Shown here piece after piece: positions 9,452 through 19,430 of a stretch of DNA of 64,000 nucleotides; the first letter of the stretch is position 1; each line of letters starts with the position of its first letter. Origin of the DNA: Azolla caroliniana (lineage: Eukaryota; Polypodiophyta); NCBI GenBank assembly GCA_043228905.1, contig JBHGNT010000015.1, forward strand, positions 7,874,001 through 7,938,000, written 5' to 3'. The translations under genes were made by a program, and so were the position numbers. The notes under the pieces are model-generated. The model saw nothing but the letters and a program-made list of their open reading frames with translations, was not told the DNA's origin and searched no databases.

Positions 9452-11287
9452 CTAGGTTGGCCAAGTATCGGAGCATCCGGCTGTGCCACCGGATCCGGCT
9501 GCAATACCTTCTTGGCGGAGGTGCTGAAAATGGTCCTCCTCCTGGCTATAGACGGCGAAATCATCAAGGAAAACCTGCATAAAAGCCGGAATATATTCAC
9601 CGAAGATTTCCATGATGATTCGTTGAAATGTTGTCGGTGCCGTTTTCAGTCCGAACATCATCACCACGGCCATAAACACCCCCCATTCGATGACGAAAGC
9701 CGTTTTCTCTTGGTCGTCGGGGTGCATCCGGATCTGATTATACCCGCTGAATCCGTCTAGGAAACTATAGACCTCATGGCCGGCGACGGCATCCAACACT
9801 CCATCTGTGAACGAAAGTGGGAACGCATCCGTTACCGTAGCTGCATTGAGTTTCCGGTAGTCCACACAAACTCGAATTTTTCCATTCTTCTTTGGTACGA
9901 CTACGATGGGGCTCAGCCATGTCGCTTTCTTTACCGGACAGATAAAGCCAACTCTTAGCAGTTTGTTGATTTCCTCCTTGACTTTGGCGGCATAATTGGG
10001 ATTCATCCGGTACCGTCTTTGTGCCACTGGTTTTGCGTCCTTGCTCAAGTGCACCTGATGCTGGTATAATTGAGGGTCGACTCCTCGCATGTCTTCGTAT
10101 GACCAGGCGAACACATCGCGAAATTCCGTGAGAAGTGTGATCATCGCCGTTTTGTCTTCGGACTTCATCTCCTTGGCGATGTGCACTGGTTTTGCTTCGT
10201 CCGTGGTCCCTAGGTTCACCTCTTCCAGTTGCGACGCTTTTACGCGCTGTGAAACGGCCATTTCCCGTTCCAACGCTTCCTGCGCTTGCCGTAACTCCCG
10301 GATTGTGTCTTTATCCAGTTCTACTTCAGCCTCTTCCGGTTGCGGTAAGTATGGTGCTATTGCTTCCGCAATGTCAATTTCGAAGAGGGGTATGATCTTC
10401 GGGTTTTCCTGCAAGTACTGAGCTTCTTCTTCGTCCGCTAACCCTTCTAGCATGTTGACGCATTCCGCATACAACGGTGTACATTCCTTGCCAGTGTTCG
10501 TCCTTGGCTGTGTTGGTACCCGTACCTTGGCTTTTCCTCGCCGGAAGGTAATTATATTTTTCCGCCAATTCTGTTTGATATGTGCCATTTTCAACCATGG
10601 CCGCCCCAGCAATAGCGGGTATGCGCCTTGTGCCTGTAATTGTAGCACTACGGCCGAGATGTGAAATGTATGACCGCCGACGGTGACTTCTAATTTCCGT
10701 ATTAATCCTGTCAGCCGCACTGAGCTTGTATCGGCCATCCGCAACCAGAACGGACACGGCTCCCACTCGTGGATTCCTAGGGCATCACACGTCCGGAGGC
10801 TTATTACATTCACCCCAGAGCCTCCGTCTATAACTATGCCGGGGAGTTCTTTCCCTTTTACAATGGCAGTGATTACCGGACTGCTGGTGTCCACCACCGT
10901 TGGTCCCTCCTCCGGATTCGAGAAGAGTACCGGTGCCGGTGATGGTTCTCCTGCCGTCATGGCCGTCTTCAATCCTTCCGTGAATCTTGGCACGAGTTGT
11001 AGGAGTCTTCCTAGTGGCAACGTAATTTGGCATTCTTGCAACTCCTGCCATGTCTCGTTCTCGGAGTTACTACTGCCGGCAAACCCTATGGTGTTCTCCT
11101 TTTGCCGCTGTAAGTCTGTGACATTCTGCTCGTTTGCTTTCTTTACCCATTCCGTTGCTTGTTTCCGGATAGTCTCCTGCGTCTCCCATTCCTTGGCCAA
11201 GCCCTTCGACCTTGTGGTCACCTGCTGCAGATCTGCCACCTCAGGGACTACCATATTTACCGCCGGTCTTTTTTCATAGCTCTTCAC
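9452..11287 (-). pseudogene. Gypsy D protease and reverse transcriptase
   Basis: 611 open codons. A retropepsin-like domain has VIDGGSGVNVISL (about 10840-10800), the divergent Gly variant used by plant Tat/Athila elements, and LLLGRPWLK. RT follows with RYRMNPNYAAKVKEEINKLL, RVCVDYRKLNAAT, FLDGFSGYNQI and the active site FLDDFAVYS (about 9560-9535), where the usual YxDD is FLDD. The frame then runs into unrelated sequence, because the RT thumb and connection region is deleted. No ATG separates it from Gag, so it was presumably read as Gag-Pol. Confidence 0.87.
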
Positions 11288-12474
11288 CGGGCATTGGTTA
11301 CTATAATGGCCTTCCTGTCGGCAGTAGTAGCAGTAGGCCTTCCGGGTAACGCCCGTTGGAGTGCTTCCAGTGTGAGCCAGGAGCTTGTCTTTTCCATCTC
11401 TCTCACCCGGTCAATGACCTGGTCGATGGTACTTGTGCGGTAGTCAATTAACGTGCAAACCGTGCGTAGGGGTTCCCGGAGCGCGTTTAGGAATATAGTC
11501 CGTAATTCCTCCTCCGGGGGTGCGCGGGAAAGCTGACTATGCATCCGTTGAAACCGGATGACAAATTAGGGAATGCTCTCCCCTGCCTCCTGTTGGATGG
11601 TATAAAATAAGCCTACCATTATGATCTGGTCCACCTCCTTTTGAAAAAAATGCAAGAATTTAGCTTTTAAATCTACAAAGGTGGTGATGGTAGACGGGTC
11701 CTGCGTCCGGCGCCATCTTGTTGTCGGTCCCTCCAATGTGACGCCAAATTCCGCTATCTTAGAGCGTTCTTCTTCCTCCGGGGTCAAGCGTTGGGACACA
11801 TGGTTGGCTTCCCATGTCTGTTCAAAGGCGTGCACATGAGCTTCCGCGTTCGGATCATCTCTATACTTGGAGTACTGGAACGGCATGTCGTCGTCCGGTA
11901 TCGGTGCGCGGGTTGGCAGTGTTGGTGCTCGTTCCGGAATTTTCTCTGGTGTTGGTGGTCTTTCCCGATTTGTTTCCGGCGTCGGTGGTTTTTCCTCTTC
12001 TTTTGGTGATGGAGGCCTCTCCTCTTCGACTTTCGGTGTCGGAGGTCGCTCTTCCTCTGCTAGTTCCGGGGGTTCCAGTGTTAGTACTTCTGGTTCTGGT
12101 GTTGATAAGGTATCCGATCCTTCGTCCTCCGGTCCTCCCAGGGTTTCGTTGCTGCTACGGTAGTTCGTGTGCACGCTGTATTCCCCTTCGGAATCTGATT
12201 CATATGCTGAAAAGGCTTCTGCTTCGCCTTCTCCGTTTGCCAACACTTGGAGAAGGGATTCGGTCTCCCGGAGGCTGCTTAGGCTGCTGCCGTCGTCCGG
12301 GTGCGATGTTTGCTGTAACCAGAGGGAGTCCTCTCCTACTCTCCGGATTACGTTGGAAAACGAGTGATCCGCTCTAATTTCTTGCGCCGCTTGCTGGAAG
12401 GCCTCGCGTCTCCTTTGCCTTTCGGCAAGGCGTCGAGTTCGATCTGTAACCAGGTCGTGCGTTGATCTAGACAT
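11284..12474 (-). pseudogene. Gypsy D Gag
   Basis: The start at 12474 (MSRSTHDLVTDRTRRL) matches the start in element E. An N-terminal Glu/Asp/Pro-rich segment with repeated PPTPE/PPSPK units comes first. Then a capsid-like domain follows (DDDMPFQYSKYRDDPNAEAH, KAKFLHFFQKEVDQ). A TAA at 11566-11568 stands where E has glutamine (CAA to TAA), and the frame continues at 11544. The two central zinc knuckles seen in E are deleted. The third survives in a shifted frame. Confidence 0.82.
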
Positions 12475-12504
12475 CCATCCGTACCATCGTTCGCTGCAAA
12501 AGCA

Positions 12505-12527
12505 GGAATCGTGGTCGCCAAAAACTG
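12505..12527 (-). promoter_or_regulatory. Primer-binding region of gypsy D
   Basis: Directly inside the 5' LTR the minus strand reads TTTTTGGCGACCACGATTCC, shared with E. The TTTGGCGAC start resembles primer sites of plant Tat-lineage elements. The exact tRNA is not determined. Confidence 0.5.
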
Positions 12528-12962
12528 TGTTAACTCTTAGGGCCGGACAATGGCCTAACACAGGGTGTCTACGGAAGACACTTCACCAAAGGGTGTTACG
12601 TCAACCGGATTAGACTCAACGCTTACTCCGACTTAATTAAGTTACTAAGCATGATCGTCTTTCATAATCACACGCGTAAGATATAACAATTAAGACAGAA
12701 CGGTAATTAACACAGAGAGATAACAACGCTAAGCTTTCATTAATTAACCGCTATTCATTACATTTTGTTCGGGCCTTTAAATAGGTTTCCGGTCTGTATT
12801 ACAAAACGGTGCCATCCGCACTTGTTTGGGATCGGTCCGGATCCGGAATGGCATACCGATTCCGGTCCGTCCGTCCACACTCATAGCTTAATTACAACCA
12901 CATTCCTACTACTTAAATAACTCTCTGTTTCCCACTCTGGACTCCTTTGCCGGCCAGTAACA
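12528..12962 (-). repeat. 5' LTR of gypsy D
   Basis: 435 bp with inverted ends TGTTA...TAACA. It is clearly related to the E LTRs: the GGGCCTTTAAATAGGTTTCCGG block with a TATA-like TTTAAATA lies at about 12773-12794. Confidence 0.92.
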
Positions 12963-13018
12963 CGGGTCTTCCGTTGCCAAGTACTCATATCCCATCCGGA
13001 GGGACCGAAATCCTAACA
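12963..13018 (-). repeat. 3' LTR remnant of copia L (same family as the solo LTR at 41796)
   Basis: The last 56 bp of an LTR ending TCCTAACA. It is almost identical to 17342-17397 and similar to the end of the solo LTR 41796-42439. The rest was lost at the D junction. Confidence 0.75.
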
Positions 13019-13031
13019 AACTCCCCCTTCA
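13019..13031 (-). promoter_or_regulatory. Polypurine tract of copia L
   Basis: On the minus strand GAAGGGGGAGTT lies directly before the LTR remnant. Confidence 0.7.
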
Positions 13032-14304
13032 CTCCGGCATGGGATGCTTCGTCAATCCGATCCTCTTCCTGCATGCATCTAGCTTGTCGGGTGTCAGCAC
13101 TTTGGTCAACATATCTGACCCGTTCTCCTTCGTGTGGATTTTCGTCAGCACAAACTCCCGATCTTCTACTCGCTCCTGGATCTAGTGGTACCTATGCTGG
13201 ATGTGCTTCATCCTGGAATGATACGTTAGCCGACATATCCGAATTGGTGAAACCGTCAAGTTGGGGTTTACTAGAGCCGAGTTGAAGACACATAGTTGAG
13301 GTGCCTTTTAAGTACCGGAGTATCCATTTTACCGCATTCCAGTGCTCCTTGCCGGGATTGCTCATAAACCGGCTCACCACTCCGACTGCGTATCTGATAT
13401 CCGGTCGGGTACACACCATTGCGTACATTAAGCTCCCGACGGTAGAGGCATATGGTATCTTCATCATATCTTCCTTCTTTGCCTTCTTCTTTGGGCTTTG
13501 CTTACCGGATAGCTTGCAGTTTGTCGGAAGTGTCGATCCGACCGGTTTCGCGTGTGACATGTTGAACCGTTGAAGCACCTTTGTCACGTACTTCTCCTAT
13601 GACAGTCACAATTGCTTCGTTGACCGGTCCTGGATGATATGCATCCCTAGTATCTGTCTTGCCGGACCCAAGTCTTTCATTGAGAAGGTCCAGTTCAGAG
13701 CCTTCTTTAGCGTCTGTATCTTTACTTGGTCTCGTCCGACAATCAACATGTCATCCACGTACAGTAGGAGTATCGGGAAGTCTCCACCTTCAAACTTCTT
13801 CACAAACACGCAGTGATCGACCTGCGTCTTGTGGTATCCTTGATCTGTCATAAAGGAGTCGAATTTCCGGTACCATTGTCGGGGAGCCTGCTTCAAACCA
13901 TAGAAGCTCTTCTTCAACCGACAAACCAGGTGCTCCTTCCCTTTCTTCACAAATCCCTCTAAATGTTGCATGTAGATCTCCTCTTCGAGGTCGTCGTGGA
14001 GGAACACCGTCTTCATGTCTTACTGCTCTACCTTGAGTTCCATGCTTGCTGCTATGCTCAGCACCGTCTGGATGGAAATCATCTTTACTACCGGGGTAAA
14101 TATCTCGTCGAAGTCCACACCCTTCTTCTGTTGGAACCCCTTTACCACGATCCTGGCTTTGTATCTCGGGGGGCTGCCGGCATCTCCCGGTTTTAGCTTG
14201 TACACCCACTTGTTTCGGAGTGCCCTCTTTCCTTTCGGCAACTCCACCAATTCATACGTGTGATTCTCATGCAAGGAATCCATCTCGTCCTGCATGGCAC
14301 TCAA
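13032..14304 (-). pseudogene. Copia L reverse transcriptase and RNase H
   Basis: Reading leftward: RT begins with MQDEMDSLHENHTYELVELP (14304-14020), is stopped after KVEQ, and continues from 14016 with KTVFLHDDLEEEIYM, KSFYGLKQAPRQWY and the active site LLYVDDMLIVG (about 13770-13738). Another stop follows, then the segment 13587-13192 (YASTVGSLMYAMVCTRPDI, KWILRYLKGT). RNase H is mostly deleted after FTNSDMSANVS. Only its end (KIHTKENGSDMLTKVL...) remains at about 13130-13045. Several stops and one deletion make it non-functional. Confidence 0.85.
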
Positions 14305-14832
14305 TCACCTGTGGCTATGGGTGTCATCCTTCGCTTCTTCGAAGCTTTCTGGCTCCTCCTCATCGTTCAACAACACGCGTTCTACATCCGGAAATCTCCG
14401 GAGGGAACTTCTTTCCCGGAGAGGATATCTCCGTCCTCGTTTTTCGGTAACCGGCTCCTGTGTGTATTCTTCATCCGAATCTGATTTGGGGTCTTGTCCG
14501 GTTCCGGTTTCAGCTTCCCCTCCTTCTTCTGTCGGTTCGGTATCGTCACCGTAACCGGCCAGTTCTTTGAGTGTCAACCGGCTCCCAGCCGGGTAGGTTC
14601 GAATCTCATCAAACCGATCCTTACCGGTCGGCTCGGAGTTCATTATCTTCTTCTCCAACTCCCAGTCGGCAAGGGTCTTGTCTTCCATGAAGATAATATC
14701 TCGACTCCAGAAAACCTTCTTGTCGACCGGATCCCACACTCGGTAGCCGAACTCATCATCGCCGTATCCGAGGAATATGCAAGGCCGGGACTTTGGGCCC
14801 AACTTTGCTCTATGGTCCTTTGCCACATGTGA
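14305..14832 (-). pseudogene. Copia L integrase end and linker
   Basis: 173 codons open, starting in the late integrase segment (CIFLGYGDDEFGYRVWDPVD, WSRDIIFMEDKTLADWE), then an acidic linker and RYPLRERSSLRRFPDVE. It ends in a TGA where the next residue is normally Trp (TGG to TGA), and RT follows in the same frame. The element is cut at about 14832. No integrase core, protease or Gag is present. Confidence 0.82.
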
Positions 14833-14932
14833 GTTTTAGACCATGAGGTCGATACAAGGAGTGCGAGCGGTATACAATCGGTGGGTGGGTGTATGTGAGG
14901 GAGAATGAGAGTGAAAGAAGAGAAATGTGAGT

Positions 14933-14985
<53 letters not shown>

Positions 14986-15177
14986 AGATGAGATATATAT
15001 ATGTTCAAAGTTTAGAGAGAGAGAGAGAGAGATACACTAAAAACTATTTCACATTAACAAACTTAAAAGGTAATATAAAGGAATGGTCGATGTGGCAAAC
15101 TAGTTTCGCTCTTAAAGAGCTCATCAGTGCACATGACCATGTAGAATTTGAGGGGTTTATATAGGGGAGATAAGGGG

Positions 15178-15228
<51 letters not shown>

Positions 15229-15360
15229 TGTGTGTGTATGTGTGCGTGCGAGTGTGTGTGTGTGAGTGTTCAAATTTGATGATGTGGGAGGTATGGGGGT
15301 TGATATATTTGGTGTGGGATAAAAGATTTTATGGGCTTATTTGAAAACAAGTAGGGGAGT
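14833..15360. repeat. GA/GT microsatellite-rich DNA
   Basis: Non-coding. (GA)n runs at about 14937-14980, 15015-15033 and 15181-15226, the last passing into (GT)n to about 15265. Leucine- or serine-rich open frames here are artefacts of the dinucleotide repeats. Confidence 0.85.
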
Positions 15361-16705
15361 GTGAGAGAGAAAGAGAGAGGAAGGGTAGAAGAGAAGTGTG
15401 TGATGTGGGAGTTAGGGAGGGTGAAGTATATTGGTGTGTATGAAAAGATTGTATGGAGATCTTTGAAAACAGGAGGGGGATATGAGAGGGCAAGGGTAGG
15501 AAGTTAAATTGAGAACAATGAGAGGGTAGATTGGAAATTAAAGTGGAGGAGGAAAGGGTAGAGTGAGATTAAGAAGAATGAAAGGGGGAGGGGTAGGCGA
15601 AAATTACTAAAAGAGGGACGGGTAGAGTGATAATAGGGAAAGAGGTGGGAGAGGTGGGGTGATAATAGGAAAATAAGAGGGAGGGGTATGAATGTTATTC
15701 TAGAAAAAAGGAAGGGGGAAAGGGGTAGATTGAAATTAGTGAAAGAGAGAGGGGTAGAGTACAATTTAGAAAAGAGGAAGGAAGGGTAGAACATAACAAG
15801 GTAGAAATCAAAGGGTAGAATGAATTTTAGAAAAAGAGGAGTGATGTGAAATTTTAGAAGTCAAGAGGGGAGAGGGGTGAAATGACAATTTAGATAAGAA
15901 AAAGGGAAGGGGAGGAGGAAAAATAAGGTTTTAAGGGGGGAGGGGCACATTGAAATTAGAAGTAGAAGGGGGAAGGGTAGAGCGAAAATTTGGAAAAGTA
16001 AGGGGAGGGGTAGGAGTATAAAGTGAGGGGTAGATTTAAATCAAAAAGGGAAAAGAAAAAGTAACAGCGAGCGGGAAGGAAGGGTATTAGGATAGACTGG
16101 AGAAATAGGAACAAACAAGAAATAAGGAGAGGGGTAGGAGGATGCTAAAATAATGAAAAGTGAGAGGTGGAGTTTAAAATAAGAAAAAGCGAGGGGAGGG
16201 TATGGTGAGAATTACTTAAAAGTACGAGAGGGGTAGAATTGAAAAATAGGAATCAATAAAAGATGAGTGGAGGGGTAGGATTAGAAAATAGGAATAAAGA
16301 GAATGAGGGGAAGATGCTAAAAATAAAATAAAAGGTGAGGGGTAGAATTGGAAAATAGGAGAAACAGAATTAGGGGAGGATGCTAAAAGTGAAAACGTGA
16401 GGGGTAGAGTTAAAAATAAGGAAAAGTGAGGGGAAGGGTATAGTGAAAATATTGGAAAGGTAGGGAAGGGGTAGAGTTGAAAATAGGTAAGGGTATGATG
16501 AGAATTGGGTAAAAATAAAAGAGGGGTAGAGTTAATATAGAGAGAGACTATGGGGGAAGGATATCATGCAAGAGAAAGTGAGTGGGATGGAGAGTGATGT
16601 AAGGTATATTGTTGACGACGAGGTCATAATGAGAGAGGGGGAATGAGTATAATGATGATGGTGAGGGGGGAGTTCTTAATGTGATGAAAAAGAGGGATTT
16701 AGGAT
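15360..16705. repeat. Long G/A-rich strand-asymmetric low-complexity tract
   Basis: About 1.35 kb in which the plus strand is almost all purine plus some T. It is built from degenerate copies of AGGGGTAGAGTGAAAATTAG-like words, with GAGGGGTAG recurring dozens of times at irregular 30-60 bp intervals. No gene is seen on either strand. Confidence 0.8.
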
Positions 16706-16710
16706 AATAT

Positions 16711-16870
16711 TAAGTGGGGGATTTGGGTGAATTATTTGAAAACTTAGTGTTAAGTGGGGTATTTGGGTGGATTGTTTGAAAATTTAGTCTTAAGTGGGGG
16801 ATTTGGGTGGATTGTTTCAAAACTTAGTTTTAAGTGGGGAATTTTGGTGGATTTTTTGAAAACTTAGTCT
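16711..16870. repeat. 40-bp tandem repeat, four copies
   Basis: TAAGTGGGG starts at 16711, 16751, 16791 and 16831, exactly 40 bp apart, each followed by ATTTGGGTGGATT and ending AACTTAGT. A decayed fifth start (TAACTAGG) is at 16871. Confidence 0.92.
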
Positions 16871-17194
16871 TAACTAGGAGGGCATGTAAGGACTTAGATT
16901 TTGTCCAACATACGAAAGGGCGTGAGATGCTTGTAAGCTCGGGATCTAACATTAAGTCATTATAGAGATTTTTAAGAAAACTATGAATGCCTAGTTTTGG
17001 GGTATGTTTGGTGTATCTAAGTTTAAAGATTGTGGGGTTAAGGGAAGTAATAGTTTTGGGTTGATATAGGAGTGTTTTTCTAAGATTAAAGGTATTTTCT
17101 TTTAGCTTTTTAGTATAAAGGATGGAGGGTAACCACGGTTAACTAGTCTATTGAAAAAGAGTTATTTCATATGCAAAAGAATACATCATCGCAC
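16871..17194. other. Intergenic, nothing recognised
   Basis: AT-rich sequence between the purine tract and an LTR fragment. No ORF, RNA or repeat that I can support. Confidence 0.5.
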
Positions 17195-17397
17195 TCTGTT
17201 TGCCCTAGGTCATATTTATACTAATATGACTTTCGGGCTATTTACAGATATAGCCCCAATGGGTTGTCTGGAACATATTTGCATATATGTCCCTTCATCC
17301 GGTGAGAGGGTCTCACAGGGCCTGCATCATCTGGTTCTCACCGGGTCTTCCGTTGCCGAGTACTCATATCCCATCCGGAGGGACCGAAATCCTAACA
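17195..17397 (-). repeat. LTR fragment of the solo-LTR family
   Basis: It matches 42141-42439 of the solo LTR with gaps (TTTGCCCTA, ATATTTATACTAATATGAC, CATCCGGTGAG, CCGGGTCTTCCG) and ends TCCTAACA at 17397. The other part of the LTR is absent. Confidence 0.75.
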
Positions 17398-17760
17398 CCA
17401 CTTGGGGGCTCTATCTCCAACAAATGCTCCCCCTCCTTCGACAAGCCAACTCCCGAAATCTACAAGTCGCACAACAACGTCAAAAGCGGCACTACGACAT
17501 GGGTTGAACTACCCCGACTTATGCTGATGGAACCAAAGTCCTTGTTTATTTCCCGGTCTGGCGACGCAGTCTCATTGAATCTGTCATGCACCGATGGATT
17601 GACCTGTTCACCGTAGTTCGCACCATCAAATCCACTACTTACTTGCTCCGACGTGATTCCAATGGCCGATTCACCTTCGCCCATGTTGCCCGTATTAAGC
17701 CCTATACTACCCCAAGCCTATCTTCTAGTACCCCTTCTTTCCCCACATTGTAAAATTCAT
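17398..17760 (+). pseudogene. C-terminal integrase fragment of a different Ty3/gypsy element
   Basis: The frame reads LRQANSRNLQVAQQRQKRHY, then DGTKVLVYFPVW, MHRWIDLFTVVRTI and FAHVARIKPY, ending with a stop at about 17750. These are the alpha-helical and barrel segments of gypsy integrase C-termini, of a type different from elements B, D, E and F. An in-frame stop follows YDMG. Everything upstream is missing. A short purine run AATGGGGGAA lies directly after it, at the start of the next LTR. Confidence 0.65.
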
Positions 17761-17779
17761 TATTTTTCTCAATGGGGGA

Positions 17780-17998
17780 ATGTGGTGTCCCTTTCATGCG
17801 AGTGCATGGCTCTTAACACACCACCCTTTTAGCACATCCTTTTAGCACACCAATGGTTTTAGCCCACCCTTTTGGGATGCATGTAGCTAGGCCGGCCCAA
17901 AATGGGTACCTTTGTATCTTCTATAAATTGAACGATAAGTAAGAAGCTAGGCAAGCTGGTTTGGTTTCCTTTTATGTGCATTTCACAATATATATATC

Positions 17999-18030
<32 letters not shown>

Positions 18031-18545
18031 TGTATGTATGTATGCCCTATGCGTGTGCTACATAACATTGTATGTAGAACAATGAGTAAGTGAGCGTGTG
18101 TGTAGAAAAGAAGAGAACATGAACATAACGTTAGAGAGCACTAGTGCAGTGGAAGACCCTGCAGACTCTGTAAACGAAATGGATAGATTGTTTGTGAGCC
18201 GTGCTTTCTCTATTCATTCGAATTAGGTGCCCTTGTTCTATGTCTTTCTTTGGTTTCTGTTCACTGTGTTCCGTCCACTGAATGGAATATCAAGGTTGTG
18301 GCCTTGAGATTTTTGATATTCCCTTAGTGATCTAAGGAGGCTGTAACCATAAGTATACACTCTGATATAGTGAAAAATTTGGTGCTTAGAAGGCCCTGTG
18401 GTTTTTACCATTTAGGGTTTTCCACATAAAACTGTGTGTCTCTGTTTTATTTTAGTTTTTTGTCTTCCTTGTCGGCCGAATTAGAATCCTAAGTAGTTAG
18501 TAGTAGGCTAGATAGTCGACCAATTCTGACCCCATATACCAACAA
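17780..18545 (+). repeat. 5' LTR of copia G
   Basis: It begins TGTGGTGTCCC and ends CCAACA, just before a primer-site-like sequence. It contains a TATA-like CTATAAATTG (about 17920) and a U5 with TGGTTTTTACC and TTTTCCACATAAA, words common in plant copia LTRs. A (TATG)n tetranucleotide run lies at about 18002-18043. The left boundary is uncertain because no partner LTR is present. Confidence 0.55.
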
Positions 18546-18548
18546 ACT

Positions 18549-18561
18549 GATATCAGAACAT
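18549..18561 (+). promoter_or_regulatory. Primer-binding site of copia G
   Basis: TGATATCAGAACA, two differences from the initiator-Met primer site TGGTATCAGAGCA, three bases after the LTR end. Confidence 0.55.
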
Positions 18562-18574
18562 TTAGATGGAGGGG

Positions 18575-18959
18575 GAAATGAGTGGCTTTCTGGGAATGAT
18601 GGTTTTAGAATCCCATAGCTACTGAAACTAGAAGATCAAGATGGAGGATCTCATTATAGTTAGGGATTTATATGAGCTGATCTATAGGAATGAAGTGCCG
18701 ATTGGAGTAGTTAAATCTGAGTGGACGATACTCCATAGAAAGGTCGTAACAACCATCAGGCAGTTTGTAGATGTGAGCATCCTCCAACGTGTGGCAAACG
18801 ACACAAATGCCTTCGGGCTGTGGCATAAACTTGTTGGCATGTATGAGAGGAAAAATGCTCTCAACAAGGCATCTCTAATGAGAAAACTGATGAAGCTAAA
18901 GTACTCTACTGGTGAAAGCATTGTGGTGCACACCAATACTTCCATGGGTTTGGTGAACC
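18575..18959 (+). pseudogene. Copia G Gag, first part
   Basis: After an N-terminal piece with stops, the frame from 18641 is the familiar copia Gag segment (MEDLIIVRDLYELI, AFGLWHKLVGMYERKNALNK, LMRKLMKLKY). It is interrupted in the middle by the gypsy E LTR at 18960. The Gag sequence resumes beyond E at 34490. Confidence 0.8.
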
Positions 18960-19378
18960 TGTTATTCTCTGACCGGACAAGGCCTAACACAAGGTGTCGC
19001 GGAGACACTTCACCAAAGGGTGATTACGGCATAGGATTATGACTCAACGATTACACCGACTTACGTAGGTTACACGATTAGAGCGCTTTTGTTAATTACA
19101 CGCGTAAGATATAACAGTAAGTACAGAACGGAAATCAACACAGAAGTATAAACACCATACGCTCTATTAATTATCCGCTGCGATTACAATGGGCTCCGGG
19201 CCTTTAAATAGGTTTCCGGTCCGTAGTACAAAACGGTGCCTATCGCACCTATTCGGGATCCGTCCGGATCTGGAACGACATACCGTTTCCAGTCCGGCCG
19301 TCCATACTATGCTTATTTACAACCATACTTAATTAATTCCTTCACTCCGTATTTTGGACTCCTTGCCGGCCGGTAACA
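18960..19378 (-). repeat. 3' LTR of gypsy E
   Basis: 419 bp with ends TGTTA...TAACA. It differs from the right LTR at only a few positions (for example CCGGACAAGG against CCAGACAAGG near the start), so the insertion is fairly recent. Confidence 0.95.
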
Positions 19379-19430
19379 CATGGCACGCCCGTGGGACAGT
19401 ACCTTGTACGTCGAACCCTTCTCGGCCCCT

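Larger units (their letters stand above)
7630..12962 (-). mobile_element. Ty3/gypsy (Tat-like) retrotransposon D, 3'-truncated and deleted
   Basis: A minus-strand relative of element E. The right (5') LTR is complete at 12528-12962. The left (3') LTR is only the inner 198 bp (7630-7827). Compared with E, D lacks the middle of Gag including two zinc knuckles, part of RT, the C-terminal part of integrase, and nearly all of the extra ORF. No target duplication can be tested because the left end is missing. Domain order Gag, PR, RT, RNase H, IN is gypsy-type. Confidence 0.9.

Noticed and set aside
10683-11279. 198-codon plus-strand frame and the matching one at 31578-31928
   Set aside because: Antisense of the gypsy protease. 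Its recurrence in D and E only reflects the shared sense sequence.
11814-12377. Val/Leu-rich plus-strand frame that looks like a membrane protein
   Set aside because: Antisense of the Glu/Pro-rich part of gypsy Gag, which gives hydrophobic residues on the other strand.
15504-15794. Leu/Phe/Ser-rich minus-strand frame
   Set aside because: A by-product of the purine-rich tract. No start context or protein motif.
17859-18068. Minus-strand frame with repeated YIHT
   Set aside because: It is the translation of a (TATG)n tetranucleotide microsatellite in the copia G LTR.
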